A stretch of 64,000 nucleotides of DNA from Halomonas urmiana (GTDB lineage Bacteria > Pseudomonadota > Gammaproteobacteria > Pseudomonadales > Halomonadaceae). The notes under the pieces are model-generated. The model was not told where the DNA came from and made no database searches. It was given only the letters and a program-made list of their open reading frames with translations. Positions 1 through 8,345 of the stretch are shown here, piece by piece; position 1 is the stretch's first letter, and each line of letters begins with the position of its first letter. The stretch spans positions 31,104 to 95,103 of the forward strand of contig NZ_VBUI01000020.1 in assembly GCF_005780185.1 (NCBI RefSeq). Reading direction: 5' to 3'. The position numbers and the translations under genes are program-made.

Positions 1-869
1 ATCTCGGTGAGCGCCAGACCACGCTCGGCCAGTCGCCCGCGCGCCGTGGCCAGATGCGCCGGCGGCACGGCCACCAGCAGCTCGTAGTCGTCGCCGCCGT
101 GCAGCGCCGCCTCCCGCGCGCTTGCTTCACCGAGGGCCGCCACCAGCCCCTCGGCCAGCGGCAGCGCCTCGGGAGTCAGCTCGGCCCCGACGCCGGAGCC
201 CTCGAGCACGTGGCCCAGATCGGCCAGCAGGCCGTCGGAGACGTCGATGGCGGCGCTCGCCAGGCCGCGCAGGGCGAGCCCCGCCGCGAGGCGCGGCTGC
301 GGATGCAGGTAGCGCGCGAGCAGCGGATGGGCGAGGTCTCGCTCACCGCGCTGCCAGAGGGCCAGCCCGCCGGCACCGCCGCCCAGCGCCCCGGTGACGG
401 CCAGCACGTCGCCCGGCCGTGCGCCGCCGCGGGTCAGCGCCTGCTCCGGTGGCACCTCCCCCATCACCGTGACGCCGATGGCAAGCTCCCCGCGGGTGAC
501 GTCGCCCCCCACCAGGGTGGTGCCGGTGGCGTCGCAGAGGGCATGGAAGCCGCGGGCGAACTCCGCAAACCAGGGACCATCATCCGCCGCCGGCAGGGTC
601 AGCGACATCAGACACCAGCGGGCGCGGGCGCCCATGGCGGCCAGATCGCTCAGGCTGACCGCCAGCGCCCGGTGGCCAATCGCCGCGGCCGGCGCCGCCT
701 CGGGGAAGTGGACCCCAGCGACCGAGGTATCGACACTGACCGCCAGCCGCTGCCCCGCCGTCGGCGCCAGCAGGGTGCAGTCATCGCCCACACCTAGGCT
801 CACACCGGCATCCAAGCCGGGCGGGTCGGGCGTGAAGTAGCGGGTGATGAGTTCGAATTCGCTGTGCAT
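1..869 (-). CDS. thiL: Thiamine-monophosphate kinase (partial, C-terminus beyond window)
   Basis: ThiL phosphorylates thiamine monophosphate to thiamine diphosphate, the last step of thiamine cofactor synthesis, in the cytoplasm. The reading frame opens at ATG 867-869 with MHSEFELITRYF and shows the family N-terminal metal/ATP motif GVGDDC, then VSVDTSVAGVHFP, LSDLAAMGA, VGGDVTRG and DVSDGLLADL, all in PurM/ThiL order. About 290 codons are present before the window edge, against roughly 310-330 in the family, so only the far C-terminus is missing. It follows nusB after 12 bp and ends the ribD-ribB-ribH-nusB-thiL run, a conserved gammaproteobacterial order. Confidence 0.95.
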   Translation of the reverse strand, partial: MHSEFELITRYFTPDPPGLDAGVSLGVGDDCTLLAPTAGQRLAVSVDTSVAGVHFPEAAPAAAIGHRALAVSLSDLAAMGARARWCLMSLTLPAADDGPWFAEFARGFHALCDATGTTLVGGDVTRGELAIGVTVMGEVPPEQALTRGGARPGDVLAVTGALGGGAGGLALWQRGERDLAHPLLARYLHPQPRLAAGLALRGLASAAIDVSDGLLADLGHVLEGSGVGAELTPEALPLAEGLVAALGEASAREAALHGGDDYELLVAVPPAHLATARGRLAERGLALTE

Positions 870-881
870 CGGGGCGGGCCT

Positions 882-1385
882 TCAGCGGCGGCGAGCAGTG
901 ACCTCGGCGGACCGCAGCCGCCCGGCAAGCTTGTCGAGAATGCTGTTGACGTACTTGTGTCCGTCCGTGGCCCCGAAGGACTTGGCGAGCTCGACGCCCT
1001 CGGTGATCACCGCGCGGTACGGCACCTCCAGGCGCTTGGAGAGCTCGTAGGCGCCCAGGCGCAGGATCGTGAGCTCGATGGGGTCGAGATCCTCGAGGCG
1101 ACGGTCGAGCAGCGGCGCGATGGAGGCATCGAGGGCCTGGCGCTCACGGGCCACGTTATGCAGCAGCTCATGGAACAGCGCCAGGTCGGCAATCTCCATG
1201 ACCTTGTGCCAGTTCTCGTGATCCTCGAGGTCATCGTCGGCCACCTGGCTGCGGAACTCCGCCTCCACGGTGGTGATCGACTTGCCGGTCATCTGCCATT
1301 GATAGAGGCCCTGGACGGCCAGCTCACGGGCCGCATGGCGCGACTGCTGCGCCTTCGAGGGCACCCGCGTACGCTCGCCGCTCAT
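882..1385 (-). CDS. nusB: Transcription antitermination factor NusB
   Basis: NusB binds boxA RNA with NusE (ribosomal protein S10) and supports antitermination in rRNA operons. The 167-residue product has the family pattern [13 protein letters not shown] near residue 20, [15 protein letters not shown] mid-protein and the C-terminal [13 protein letters not shown]...[11 protein letters not shown] signature. It is slightly longer than E. coli NusB (139 residues) because of a basic N-terminal extension (about 20 residues) and a basic tail. The start overlaps the ribH stop by four bases (ATGA), which implies translational coupling. Identity is secure; only the exact N-terminus is open. Confidence 0.95.
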   Translation of the reverse strand: MSGERTRVPSKAQQSRHAARELAVQGLYQWQMTGKSITTVEAEFRSQVADDDLEDHENWHKVMEIADLALFHELLHNVARERQALDASIAPLLDRRLEDLDPIELTILRLGAYELSKRLEVPYRAVITEGVELAKSFGATDGHKYVNSILDKLAGRLRSAEVTARRR

Positions 1386-1882
1386 GCCTCACCCCCGGCG
1401 TCGGCATCGTCGCCGAAGCAGCGCAGCAGCGAGACCATCTCCATGGCCGCCATGGCCGCCTCGGCGCCCTTGTTGCCGGCCTTGGTGCCGGCGCGCTCGA
1501 TGGCCTGCTCGATGGACTCGACGGTCAGCACGCCGTTGGCCACAGGGGTGTCGAACTCGAGCTGCAGGTTGCCCATGGCGGTGTTGCAGCCGCCGGCCAC
1601 GTACTCGAAGTGGGGGGTGCCGCCGCGAATCACCGCGCCCAGGGCGAGCACCGCGTCGGGGCGCGCCACCTGCAACACGCGCTTGATCGCCAGCGGCAGC
1701 TCCCAGGCGCCGGGCACGTGGACGATATCGATGTTCTCGGCGTCCACGCCGTGGCGCACCAGGCTGTCCACGGCGCCTTCGACCAGGCTGTCCACCACGT
1801 GATGGTTGAAGCGGCCGACCACGATCACGTAGCGGCCATCGACGTCGACGAAGCTGCCTTCGACTTGGGAAATCGGTTGCAT
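1382..1882 (-). CDS. ribH: 6,7-dimethyl-8-ribityllumazine synthase
   Basis: Lumazine synthase condenses 5-amino-6-ribitylaminouracil with 3,4-dihydroxy-2-butanone 4-phosphate, the penultimate riboflavin step. The 166-residue protein shows [19 protein letters not shown], then [15 protein letters not shown], the [16 protein letters not shown] active-site segment and a C-terminal [16 protein letters not shown] helix. I chose ATG 1880-1882 (MQPISQVEG) over an upstream in-frame ATG because the first 22 codons of the longer frame are low-complexity and unlike the family, and an AGGA sits just upstream of the internal start. The stop overlaps the nusB start. Residue counts fit a usual 150-170 residue enzyme. 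Confidence 0.95.
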   Translation of the reverse strand: MQPISQVEGSFVDVDGRYVIVVGRFNHHVVDSLVEGAVDSLVRHGVDAENIDIVHVPGAWELPLAIKRVLQVARPDAVLALGAVIRGGTPHFEYVAGGCNTAMGNLQLEFDTPVANGVLTVESIEQAIERAGTKAGNKGAEAAMAAMEMVSLLRCFGDDADAGGEA

Positions 1883-1967
1883 GGTTCTGTGTCCTGAAAG
1901 ATCCGGTGCTGAAGGGTCCGGGGGCATGGCCGCCGGCCATGCCATCATGGGAAAGGCGAGTGCGGCG

Positions 1968-3131
1968 TCAGTCGTCGCCAGGCTCGCCGAGCGCGTGTTC
2001 GCCGGGCTCCAGTCGCTCTACCACCTCGAGGTCGAAGCCGGAGAGGGCGGAGAACTTCCAGGGCGAGCTCAACAGGCGCATCTTGCCGACCCCCAGATGA
2101 CGCAGGATCTGCGAGCCGGTGCCGATGGTCAGGTAGTTGCCGGCACCGTCGGAGTCGCTGGTACGCGGCGAGCGTCGGCGTTCGAGGAACACCTCGAGCA
2201 GGTCGTACAGGTCCTGGTGCGGACGGCCGTCGTCGAGCAGCACGAAGACGCCGTGCTCGGCGTCGGCCACCTCGGCCAGCGCCTGCTGGGCGGTCCAGTT
2301 CGGCCGATCGCCCTTCTGCAGGGCGAGCAGGTCGCGCATCACGTTGGCCAGGTGCACGCGCACCGTGGTCAGCGCCTCGGGATGCGGATGTCCCTTGACC
2401 AGCGCCAGGTGATGGGCGCCCTGGATACTGTCGCGGAAGACATGCAGGGTGAGCTCGCCGAAGGCGGTCTCCACCGGGCTCGACTCCACCGGCTGCACGG
2501 TCTGCTCGTTGTGGATGCGGTAGTGGATCAGGTCGGCGATGGTGCCCATCTTCAGGCCGTGCTCGACGGCGAAACGCTCGAGCTCGGCGCGGCGCGCCAT
2601 GCTGCCATCCTCGTTCATCACCTCGCAGATCACACCGCTGGGGTCGAGCCCGGCCAGCGCCGAGAGGTCGCAGGCCGCCTCGGTGTGGCCGGCGCGACGC
2701 AGCACGCCGCCGGGCTCGGCCATCAGCGGGAAGATGTGGCCGGGTTGCACGATGTCGCCGGCCTTGGCATCGCGGGCGACCGCCGCGCGCACGGTGCGCG
2801 CGCGATCGGCGGCGGAGATGCCGGTGGTCACCCCCTCGGCGGCTTCGATGGAGAGGGTGAACTTGGTCCCGAAGCCGGAGCCGTTGTCGCGCACCATCAG
2901 CGGCAGCTGGAGACGCTCGCAGCGCTCGCGGGTCATCGGCAGGCAGATCAGCCCCCTGGCGTGGCGCGCCATGAAGTTGATGTGCTCGGCCTCGACCTTC
3001 TCGGCGGCCATGATGATGTCGCCTTCGTTCTCGCGATCCTCGTCATCCATCAGGATCACCATCTTGCCCTGACGAATGTCCTCGACCAGTTCTTCAATAG
3101 GGGCCAGGCCCCCGGATGAGGAGTGCACCAT
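1968..3131 (-). CDS. ribB: DHBP synthase fused to a degenerate GTP cyclohydrolase II domain (RibBX type)
   Basis: The N-terminal ~205 residues are a 3,4-dihydroxy-2-butanone 4-phosphate synthase, which makes the four-carbon unit of riboflavin from ribulose 5-phosphate; the acidic motif [10 protein letters not shown] (residues 29-38) and later HTEAACDL are visible. The C-terminal ~170 residues align in layout with GTP cyclohydrolase II, but the zinc-binding segment, normally RVHSEC...CDCG, reads [17 protein letters not shown] here, with none of its cysteines. The second domain is therefore unlikely to hydrolyse GTP. This matches the RibBX variant described in Proteobacteria. A true RibA must be elsewhere. 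SD GGAG precedes ATG 3129-3131. It sits between ribD and ribH. Confidence 0.9.
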   Translation of the reverse strand: MVHSSSGGLAPIEELVEDIRQGKMVILMDDEDRENEGDIIMAAEKVEAEHINFMARHARGLICLPMTRERCERLQLPLMVRDNGSGFGTKFTLSIEAAEGVTTGISAADRARTVRAAVARDAKAGDIVQPGHIFPLMAEPGGVLRRAGHTEAACDLSALAGLDPSGVICEVMNEDGSMARRAELERFAVEHGLKMGTIADLIHYRIHNEQTVQPVESSPVETAFGELTLHVFRDSIQGAHHLALVKGHPHPEALTTVRVHLANVMRDLLALQKGDRPNWTAQQALAEVADAEHGVFVLLDDGRPHQDLYDLLEVFLERRRSPRTSDSDGAGNYLTIGTGSQILRHLGVGKMRLLSSPWKFSALSGFDLEVVERLEPGEHALGEPGDD

Positions 3132-3223
3132 GGAGTCTCCATTGATTCAGCGTGGTGGCCGTCGCGGTCCCGCGACGATCGGGTCGCCCTCCGGCGTCGC
3201 CACCTCGAAACCGCGTCAGGGTA

Positions 3224-3282
3224 CCGTGGCGCGTCGGTGGGCGCCAGTAGATAGCAGCCATGGCGCGTCGATGGGCGCCAGT
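3224..3282. repeat. Two tandem 25-bp hairpin-forming repeats upstream of ribB
   Basis: Two 25-bp copies (3224-3248 and 3258-3282) differ at only two positions and are spaced 34 bp start to start. Each contains the inverted repeat TGGCGC-N8-GCGCCA (3227-3246 and 3261-3280). They lie in the 183-bp gap between the ribD stop and the ribB start. There is no T-run, so simple terminators are unlikely; a paired operator or RNA structure is possible. I do not see the conserved FMN riboswitch core here. Confidence 0.6.
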
Positions 3283-3314
3283 TTCAAGCGCCGAGCAGGA
3301 TGATGCCGCTGTGT

Positions 3315-4463
3315 TCAGCTTTCGGCCACCGTGTGCCGCCGGGGCCGAGCGGTGATGCGCCAGTCCTGGCCCACGGCACGGATGTCGAGGATCTCGAGCC
3401 CCTTCTGCTGGGCCATCAGCGAGAGACCCGGCAGTGCGAAGAGCGGGCGCGCCTCGCCGCCGAGCAGGGTCGGGGCCACGAACAGCTGCATCTCGTCGAT
3501 CAGGTTCGCCTCGAGCATGGCGCCGGCCAGCGTCGCCCCGGTCTCGAGCAGCACCTCGTTGGCCTGCTCCGCCTCGGCCAGGTGCTTCAGCAGGGCATCG
3601 AGATCGACCCGGCCGTCGTGGCCCGCCGGCATCGTCACCACCTCGGCGCCGGCCTCCGCGAGCCGCTCGCGCCGCTCGACATCGTGCTCGGCGAGGGTCG
3701 CCACCAGGGTCCGGCCGGACTCGCGCAGGCAGGCCGCCGCCTGGGGCAACCGCAGGCGGGAATCTACCACCACGCGCAGCGGCTGGCGGGCGGCGATCGT
3801 CTCGCCGTCGGGCAGCGCCAGCTGCTCGGCGCGCACGGTGAGCCGGGCATTATCGAAGATGATCGACTCCACCCCGGTGAGGATGGCGCTTGCGCGGGCA
3901 CGCAGGCGCTGCACCTCGCGGCGGGCCTGGGGCCCGGTGATCCACTGGGATTCGCCGGAGCTCATAGCGGTGCGGCCATCCAGGCTCATGGCCATCTTCA
4001 GGCGCACGAAGGGGCGGCCATGGGACATGCGCATCACGAAACCGGGATTGAGCGCCAGCGCTTCATCCTCCAGCACGCCCACCGTGACCTCGAGGCCGGC
4101 GTCGCGCAGCAGGGCGATGCCCCGGCCGGCCACCTGGGGATTGGGGTCCTGCATGGCGACCACGACGCTTGCCACTCCGGCCTCGACCAGCGCCAGGGCG
4201 CAGGGGCCGGTACGGCCCTGATGAGCGCACGGCTCCAGGGTCACGTAGGCGGTGGCGCCACGGGTGGATTCCCCCGCCGCGCGCAGGGCGTGGATCTCGG
4301 CGTGGGGCTCGCCGGCCCGCTCGTGCCAGCCTTCGCCGACCACCCGCTCGTCCTTGACCAGCACACAGCCCACCCGGGGGTTGGGGTCGGTGGTGTAGCG
4401 GCCGCGCTCGGCCAGCTTGAGGGCGCGGGCCATCCAGGTCTCGGGCAGGGTCGAGGCGATCAT
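3315..4463 (-). CDS. ribD: Bifunctional diaminohydroxyphosphoribosylaminopyrimidine deaminase / 5-amino-6-(5-phosphoribosylamino)uracil reductase
   Basis: RibD catalyses the second and third steps of riboflavin synthesis after GTP opening. The N-terminal deaminase half carries the zinc motif HAE (54-56) and PCAHxGRTxPC (about 78-88). The C-terminal NADPH reductase half begins near residue 145 with RPFVRLKMAMSLDGRTA and includes SQWITGPQAR. At 382 residues the length is normal. Its ATG overlaps the nrdR stop by one base (TGATG), so the two are probably co-transcribed and translationally coupled. NrdR-RibD adjacency is conserved in gammaproteobacteria. Confidence 0.96.
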   Translation of the reverse strand: MIASTLPETWMARALKLAERGRYTTDPNPRVGCVLVKDERVVGEGWHERAGEPHAEIHALRAAGESTRGATAYVTLEPCAHQGRTGPCALALVEAGVASVVVAMQDPNPQVAGRGIALLRDAGLEVTVGVLEDEALALNPGFVMRMSHGRPFVRLKMAMSLDGRTAMSSGESQWITGPQARREVQRLRARASAILTGVESIIFDNARLTVRAEQLALPDGETIAARQPLRVVVDSRLRLPQAAACLRESGRTLVATLAEHDVERRERLAEAGAEVVTMPAGHDGRVDLDALLKHLAEAEQANEVLLETGATLAGAMLEANLIDEMQLFVAPTLLGGEARPLFALPGLSLMAQQKGLEILDIRAVGQDWRITARPRRHTVAES

Positions 4464-4948
4464 CAGTGCCCTCCGGCGGGGTCGTCGGGGAAGCCGGGCT
4501 CCTGGGCCAGGCGATCGATCTCGGCGCGAAACTCATCGATGTCCTGGAAACGGCGGTAGACCGAGGCGAAGCGGATGTAGGCGACCTGATCGAGGCGCTT
4601 GAGGGCCTGCATGACCTCTTCGCCGATGTCCCGGGCGTGAATCTCGCGCTCGCCGCGGGCCCGCAGGTGCTGGCGGATGCGCTCCACCGCCGCTTCGATC
4701 GACTCGGCGCTGACCGGACGCTTCTCCAGCGCGCGCAGCATGCCGGCGCGCAGCTTGCCCTCGTCGAACACCTCGCGGGTACCGTCGGACTTGATCACCC
4801 GTGGCATCACGAGTTCGGCGGTCTCGTAGGTGGTGAAGCGCTCGCCGCAGGCCGCGCACTGTCGACGCCGCCGAACCTGATCACCCTCGGCCACCAGGCG
4901 GGAATCGGTCACGCGCGTGTCGTTGGCGCCACAGAAGGGGCAATGCAT
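4463..4948 (-). CDS. nrdR: Transcriptional repressor NrdR
   Basis: NrdR is the ATP/dATP-sensing repressor of ribonucleotide reductase genes. The 161-residue product starts with the zinc ribbon HCPFCGAND...[17 protein letters not shown] (cysteines 3, 6, 31, 34), followed by the ATP-cone with [19 protein letters not shown] and [16 protein letters not shown] chose ATG 4946-4948, where family similarity begins, over an ATG 13 codons upstream. It is the first gene of the riboflavin run. No NrdR box pair was recognised upstream of it in this window. Confidence 0.96.
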   Translation of the reverse strand: MHCPFCGANDTRVTDSRLVAEGDQVRRRRQCAACGERFTTYETAELVMPRVIKSDGTREVFDEGKLRAGMLRALEKRPVSAESIEAAVERIRQHLRARGEREIHARDIGEEVMQALKRLDQVAYIRFASVYRRFQDIDEFRAEIDRLAQEPGFPDDPAGGH

Positions 4949-5042
4949 AGGAGGTAACCCGACGTCGATGAGAGGCTGTCGCGGCATTGTAACGGTTCAC
5001 GGGCAGAGCGCCCAGTCAAGGGACGCCGAGAGGGCGGTATAG

Positions 5043-5078
5043 GGAGGCCTTCGGCCTCCATCGCGATCTGAAGATCGC
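5043..5078. repeat. REP-like double hairpin between nrdR and the PCu(A)C gene
   Basis: Two adjacent hairpins are visible: GGAGGCC-TTC-GGCCTCC (5043-5059) and GCGATC-TGAA-GATCGC (5063-5078), followed by TCCCACAGG. Read on the minus strand, this gives a TGTGGGAGCGATCTTC-type module, the general form of extragenic palindromic elements in Pseudomonas and Halomonas relatives. It lies just downstream of the minus-strand copper chaperone gene and may also stabilise or end that transcript. No T-tract follows. Confidence 0.5.
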
Positions 5079-5090
5079 TCCCACAGGGCG

Positions 5091-5570
5091 TCAGTGGCCC
5101 TGATCGTCGCCGCTCATGTCCATGGCCATCGGCTGCACCCGCTGGACCGGCGCTTCGAGGGTCATCGTCTCGCCGTTATCGAGGGTCAGGGTCAGCTCGA
5201 CGCGCTCGCCCTCGACCGGGGTCGCGGCCAGCTCGAACATCATCAGGTGCCAGCCCCCCGGCGCCAGTCGCACGGTCTCACCGGCCGGCAGGGGGATCGC
5301 CTCGACCCGACGCATCTGCATCACGCCGTCGACCATCACGTGGTTGTGAAGCTCCAGGCGGCCGGCCAGCGGCGAGGCGCCTTCGACCAGCGCCAGGTCC
5401 GTCTCGCCCGCGTTGGTCAGCGTCATGAAGGCGGCGGTGGTGGCCGACCCGGGGGGCACGGCGCGCACGTGGTCCCCCTCGACGGCAAGGGAGTCGACCT
5501 CGGCAGCGGCGCCGAGCAGCGGCAGGGAGAGCAGAGAGAGCAGGAACAGCGGGCGGGCGGCGAGGCGCAT
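5091..5570 (-). CDS. Periplasmic copper chaperone PCu(A)C
   Basis: PCu(A)C proteins carry Cu(I) in the periplasm, mainly to the CuA or CuB centre of cytochrome c oxidase. The 159-residue protein has a signal peptide (MRLAARPLFLLSLLSLPLL, cut near GAAAE) and a cupredoxin-like domain with the family metal motif: ELHNHVMVDGVMQMRRV, then about 20 residues later GWHLMMF. The His/Met-rich tail (MAMDMSGDDQGH) could also bind copper. No SCO or cytochrome oxidase gene is adjacent, so the partner is not shown by context. It is divergent from the dsbG-like gene across about 280 bp. Confidence 0.88.
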   Translation of the reverse strand: MRLAARPLFLLSLLSLPLLGAAAEVDSLAVEGDHVRAVPPGSATTAAFMTLTNAGETDLALVEGASPLAGRLELHNHVMVDGVMQMRRVEAIPLPAGETVRLAPGGWHLMMFELAATPVEGERVELTLTLDNGETMTLEAPVQRVQPMAMDMSGDDQGH

Positions 5571-5850
5571 GGCGATAGACTCCAGCGGTCGAGGGATGGG
5601 ATCTGCCTATCCTGCCACGACGACGCCGGCGAGCGGGATGCGACATCTCGCCCCGCCACAGGCCCGCTGAATTAATCCATGGCTAATGCCGGCGTGTCAG
5701 GATGGGAACTTCGGGACGCGGCGCGAGTCCTCTCGTCACCCATGACGCTATCGCCCCATGAGGTCTCCTCACGACATCCCTTCAACAAGGCTTTCTTACA
5801 ACAGCGCTTCACGACAGCGCTTTATTCCCGTTCTTCACAAGGACATCGCG

Positions 5851-6609
5851 ATGCGAACCCTCTCCCTGACGATCGGCTTGCTCTCGCTGACCGCCGCCAC
5901 AACCCTCTCCGCCGATACCTCCTGGCCGGCCCCGATCCAGGCCCTGGTGGAAGAGGGCCTGGAGATCCATGCCCGCTTCGAGGCGCCGGGGGGGCTCGAC
6001 GGCTTCGCCGCCAGCCATCGCGGCCGCGAGATGGCCGTCTACCTCACGCCGGATGGCGAGCACGCGGTGGTCGGCACCCTGATCGACGCCCAGGGCAACG
6101 ACCTCTCCGCCGCCCCGCTGGACGAGCATGTGCGCAGCGCCCAGGAAGCCGAGGTGTGGCAGGCGCTCGAGCAGAGCTATTGGATCGCCGATGGCGACCC
6201 GGATGCCGAGCGCATCCTCTACACCTTCACCGATCCCAACTGCCCCTACTGCGAGCGCTTCTACGCGCAGAGCCGCCCCTGGGTCGAGGCGGGGCGGGTC
6301 CAGCTACGCCATATCATGGTCGGTATCCTGGAAAGCGACAGCCCCGCCAAGGCCGCCGCCCTGCTCGGCGCCGACGACCCCGCCCGGGCGCTGCAGGTAC
6401 ACCAGCAGAGCGACAGCGGCATCGAGGCCGCCGCGCAGCCCCGCGAGGTCGAGGAGCAGGTGCGGGCCAATAACCAGCGCTTCGAGCGCCTGGGGCTGAT
6501 GGCCACCCCCACTACCTACTATCGCGGCGACGACGGCCGCCTGGAGCAGGTGCAGGGCGCCCCCCAGGAGGCGCGCCTGATCGAGATGATGGGCTCGCCG
6601 CGCCCCTGA
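5851..6609 (+). CDS. dsbG: DsbG/DsbC-type thiol:disulfide interchange protein
   Basis: This exported thioredoxin-fold protein probably isomerises disulfides or reduces sulfenylated cysteines in the periplasm. The 252-residue product has a signal peptide (cut near TLSADTSW), an N-terminal dimerisation region, the active site CPYC at residues 131-134 (TDPNCPYCERF) and the cis-proline loop ATPTTYY near the C-terminus. CPYC is the DsbG motif; DsbC usually has CGYC. I chose ATG 5851 because an AAGGA SD lies nearby and the signal peptide starts there, not at the in-frame ATG 31 codons upstream. A strong hairpin follows the gene. Confidence 0.87.
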   Translation: MRTLSLTIGLLSLTAATTLSADTSWPAPIQALVEEGLEIHARFEAPGGLDGFAASHRGREMAVYLTPDGEHAVVGTLIDAQGNDLSAAPLDEHVRSAQEAEVWQALEQSYWIADGDPDAERILYTFTDPNCPYCERFYAQSRPWVEAGRVQLRHIMVGILESDSPAKAAALLGADDPARALQVHQQSDSGIEAAAQPREVEEQVRANNQRFERLGLMATPTTYYRGDDGRLEQVQGAPQEARLIEMMGSPRP

Positions 6610-6629
6610 GCTTCCGCCTTTGACACGCC

Positions 6630-6657
6630 GGGCCCCGCTGCCGTAGCAGCGGGGCCC
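6630..6657. terminator. Strong hairpin between convergent dsbG-like and tsdA genes
   Basis: A perfect 12-bp stem with a 4-nt loop: GGGCCCCGCTGC, CGTA, GCAGCGGGGCCC, followed on the plus strand by GTTGCGTT. It lies 20 bp after the dsbG-like stop and 24 bp before the tsdA stop on the other strand, so it could end both convergent transcripts. The T-tract is weak. Confidence 0.75.
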
Positions 6658-6681
6658 GTTGCGTTCGCCGGGGGGAGACGC

Positions 6682-7647
6682 TCAGCCGTCGAGGGGCCGC
6701 GGGTTCTCGCCGAAGTCGGCGTGATCGCCCAGGCGCCGGCCGTCGATCTCGTCTCCGTAGAAGCCGTGGTGGCTGTGGAAGGTCGCGTCGGTCTCCTCCA
6801 GGGTATCCAGGGTGCGGCGACGCGGATCCTGGGGGCGCTCGTGACTATTGATGAACGCCGCCACGTCCCAGGCCTGCTGGTCGGAGAGGGAGTAGGGCTT
6901 GCCCAGCGGCATGTTGGCCTTGATGAAGTTGGCCGCCGTGTTCACCCGGTGCATGCCGGCCCCCCAATTGTAGGCGCCGTCGCCCCACAGCGGCGGGAAG
7001 ACCTGGCGCTCGCCGACCTTCTGGCCCTGGCCCTGGTCGCCGTGGCAGACCGCGCACTGGGCGGCATAGACCTCGGCGCCACGGGCACGATCGGGCGCCT
7101 GTTCGGCCTCCTCGAGGGCGGGATACCCACGGCCGGGCAGCGACTCGTTGATCGGCGCGCCGGTCGACATCCAGTGCAGGTAGGTCTGCATGGCCACCAG
7201 CGGCTCGCTGCCGGTCGGCGGCGGCGTGCCGTTCATGGAGTAGGTGAAGCAGCCCTGGATCCGCTCCGCGAGGGTGTTCACCTTGTCGTTCTTGCCGCGA
7301 TAGGCCGGGTAGACGCCGAAGGAGGCCCACATCGGCGCCGAGTTGGCCAGGCGGCCAGCGTCGAGGTGGCAGTTGGCACAGTTCTGGTCGTTGAAGACGT
7401 ACTCGCCGCGCAACGACTGGGTGTCGACGAAGAGATCGCGTCCCTTGCGCACCATGTCGCCGTATTGGTTGTCGGGAAGGTCGCGCTCATGGGGAGGGGT
7501 GAAGGTCACCTCGCCCTCGGGGGCTTCGGGCAGCGGGATCTGGTAGTCCCGCTCGACGCCCTCGTCCTGGGCCAGGGCGGCCGACGAGAGGGCCAGGGTC
7601 GCGACCAGGGTCACCGCCAGCAGCGGCTGGGATCTGCGTAGGCTCAT
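6682..7647 (-). CDS. tsdA: Diheme thiosulfate dehydrogenase TsdA
   Basis: TsdA oxidises two thiosulfates to tetrathionate in the periplasm, passing electrons to a c-type cytochrome. The 321-residue protein has a signal peptide (cut near ALAQD) and two heme sites: CANCH (90-94) and CAVCH (198-202). The segment PMWASFGVYPAYR...RIQGCFTYSMNG contains Cys133, matching the unusual cysteine axial ligand of heme 1 in TsdA. This separates it from generic diheme cytochromes. The start overlaps the tsdB stop by four bases, and the gene is last in an RR-HK-tsdB-tsdA operon. Some TsdA enzymes work mainly as tetrathionate reductases; direction cannot be read from sequence. Confidence 0.9.
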   Translation of the reverse strand: MSLRRSQPLLAVTLVATLALSSAALAQDEGVERDYQIPLPEAPEGEVTFTPPHERDLPDNQYGDMVRKGRDLFVDTQSLRGEYVFNDQNCANCHLDAGRLANSAPMWASFGVYPAYRGKNDKVNTLAERIQGCFTYSMNGTPPPTGSEPLVAMQTYLHWMSTGAPINESLPGRGYPALEEAEQAPDRARGAEVYAAQCAVCHGDQGQGQKVGERQVFPPLWGDGAYNWGAGMHRVNTAANFIKANMPLGKPYSLSDQQAWDVAAFINSHERPQDPRRRTLDTLEETDATFHSHHGFYGDEIDGRRLGDHADFGENPRPLDG

Positions 7648-8345
7648 TGGGCGTCCTCCTCGGATGACGGGGCGTCGCGCTCGGCGAGCGTCGCCGGCAG
7701 CGTGGCGTAGTAATCGGCAATCATCGCGATCTGCGCCTCGTCGAGGCGCTCGGCGACGCCCACCATCAGCTGGTTGGGATCGTTGTGGCGCGAGCCGTCG
7801 CGCCAGGCCTCGAGCTGGGCCGCGAGGTAGCCGGTATGCTGGCCGGCCAGCGGCGGAAAGTTATCCCCCACGCCCTGGCCGTTGGGCCCGTGGCACTGGT
7901 TGCAGGCCGGGATCATGCTGTCCTCGGCCCAGTCGCCGCGATTGGCCAGCCACTCGGCGGCGTCCTCGGGATCGGCGGCCCGGTAGGCGGTGGGCAGGGT
8001 CGGCCAGGGCGCCATCTCGGCGTAGTAGGCCGAGACGTCGGCGATCTGCTGATCATCGAGCATGCTGGCGAAGGGCATCATGGTTGCGTTCTGGCGACGG
8101 CCCGCCTTGAAGTCATGCAGCTGCTTTTCGATGTAGGCCGCCGGCAGCCCGGCCAGTCGCGGCCAGGACTCACCGCCCGGGTTGTCCATGCCCATGCCGT
8201 CGGCCTGATGGCAGGCCACGCAGACGCCAGCCGCCTGCTGGCCACGCTCGGCATCGCCCTCCAGGGCCTGTGCCTGTGCTGACGCCTGTACTGACGCCAA
8301 GCCCAGCAACAGCCCGACGCCACTCGCGATCCGTATGATCGTCAT
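7644..8345 (-). CDS. tsdB: Diheme cytochrome c TsdB (c4-like electron acceptor)
   Basis: A c4-type diheme cytochrome, likely the immediate electron acceptor of TsdA, as in the TsdBA systems of Pseudomonas stutzeri relatives. The 233-residue precursor has a signal peptide (cut near ASAQAQ), heme sites CVACH (42-46) and CNQCH (148-152), and the repeated c4 motifs SWPRLAGLPAAYIEKQL and FPPLAGQHTGYLAAQL in the two halves. Methionine candidates (ATMMPF, NQLMVG) fit Met axial ligation. It overlaps both neighbours by ATGA junctions, linking it to the sensor kinase upstream and tsdA downstream. An acidic tail (SSEEDAQ) ends the protein. Confidence 0.87.
   Translation of the reverse strand: MTIIRIASGVGLLLGLASVQASAQAQALEGDAERGQQAAGVCVACHQADGMGMDNPGGESWPRLAGLPAAYIEKQLHDFKAGRRQNATMMPFASMLDDQQIADVSAYYAEMAPWPTLPTAYRAADPEDAAEWLANRGDWAEDSMIPACNQCHGPNGQGVGDNFPPLAGQHTGYLAAQLEAWRDGSRHNDPNQLMVGVAERLDEAQIAMIADYYATLPATLAERDAPSSEEDAQ

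Noticed and set aside
3132..3314. FMN riboswitch upstream of ribB
   Set aside because: The conserved core blocks of the RFN element are not present on either strand; only the tandem hairpins are seen.
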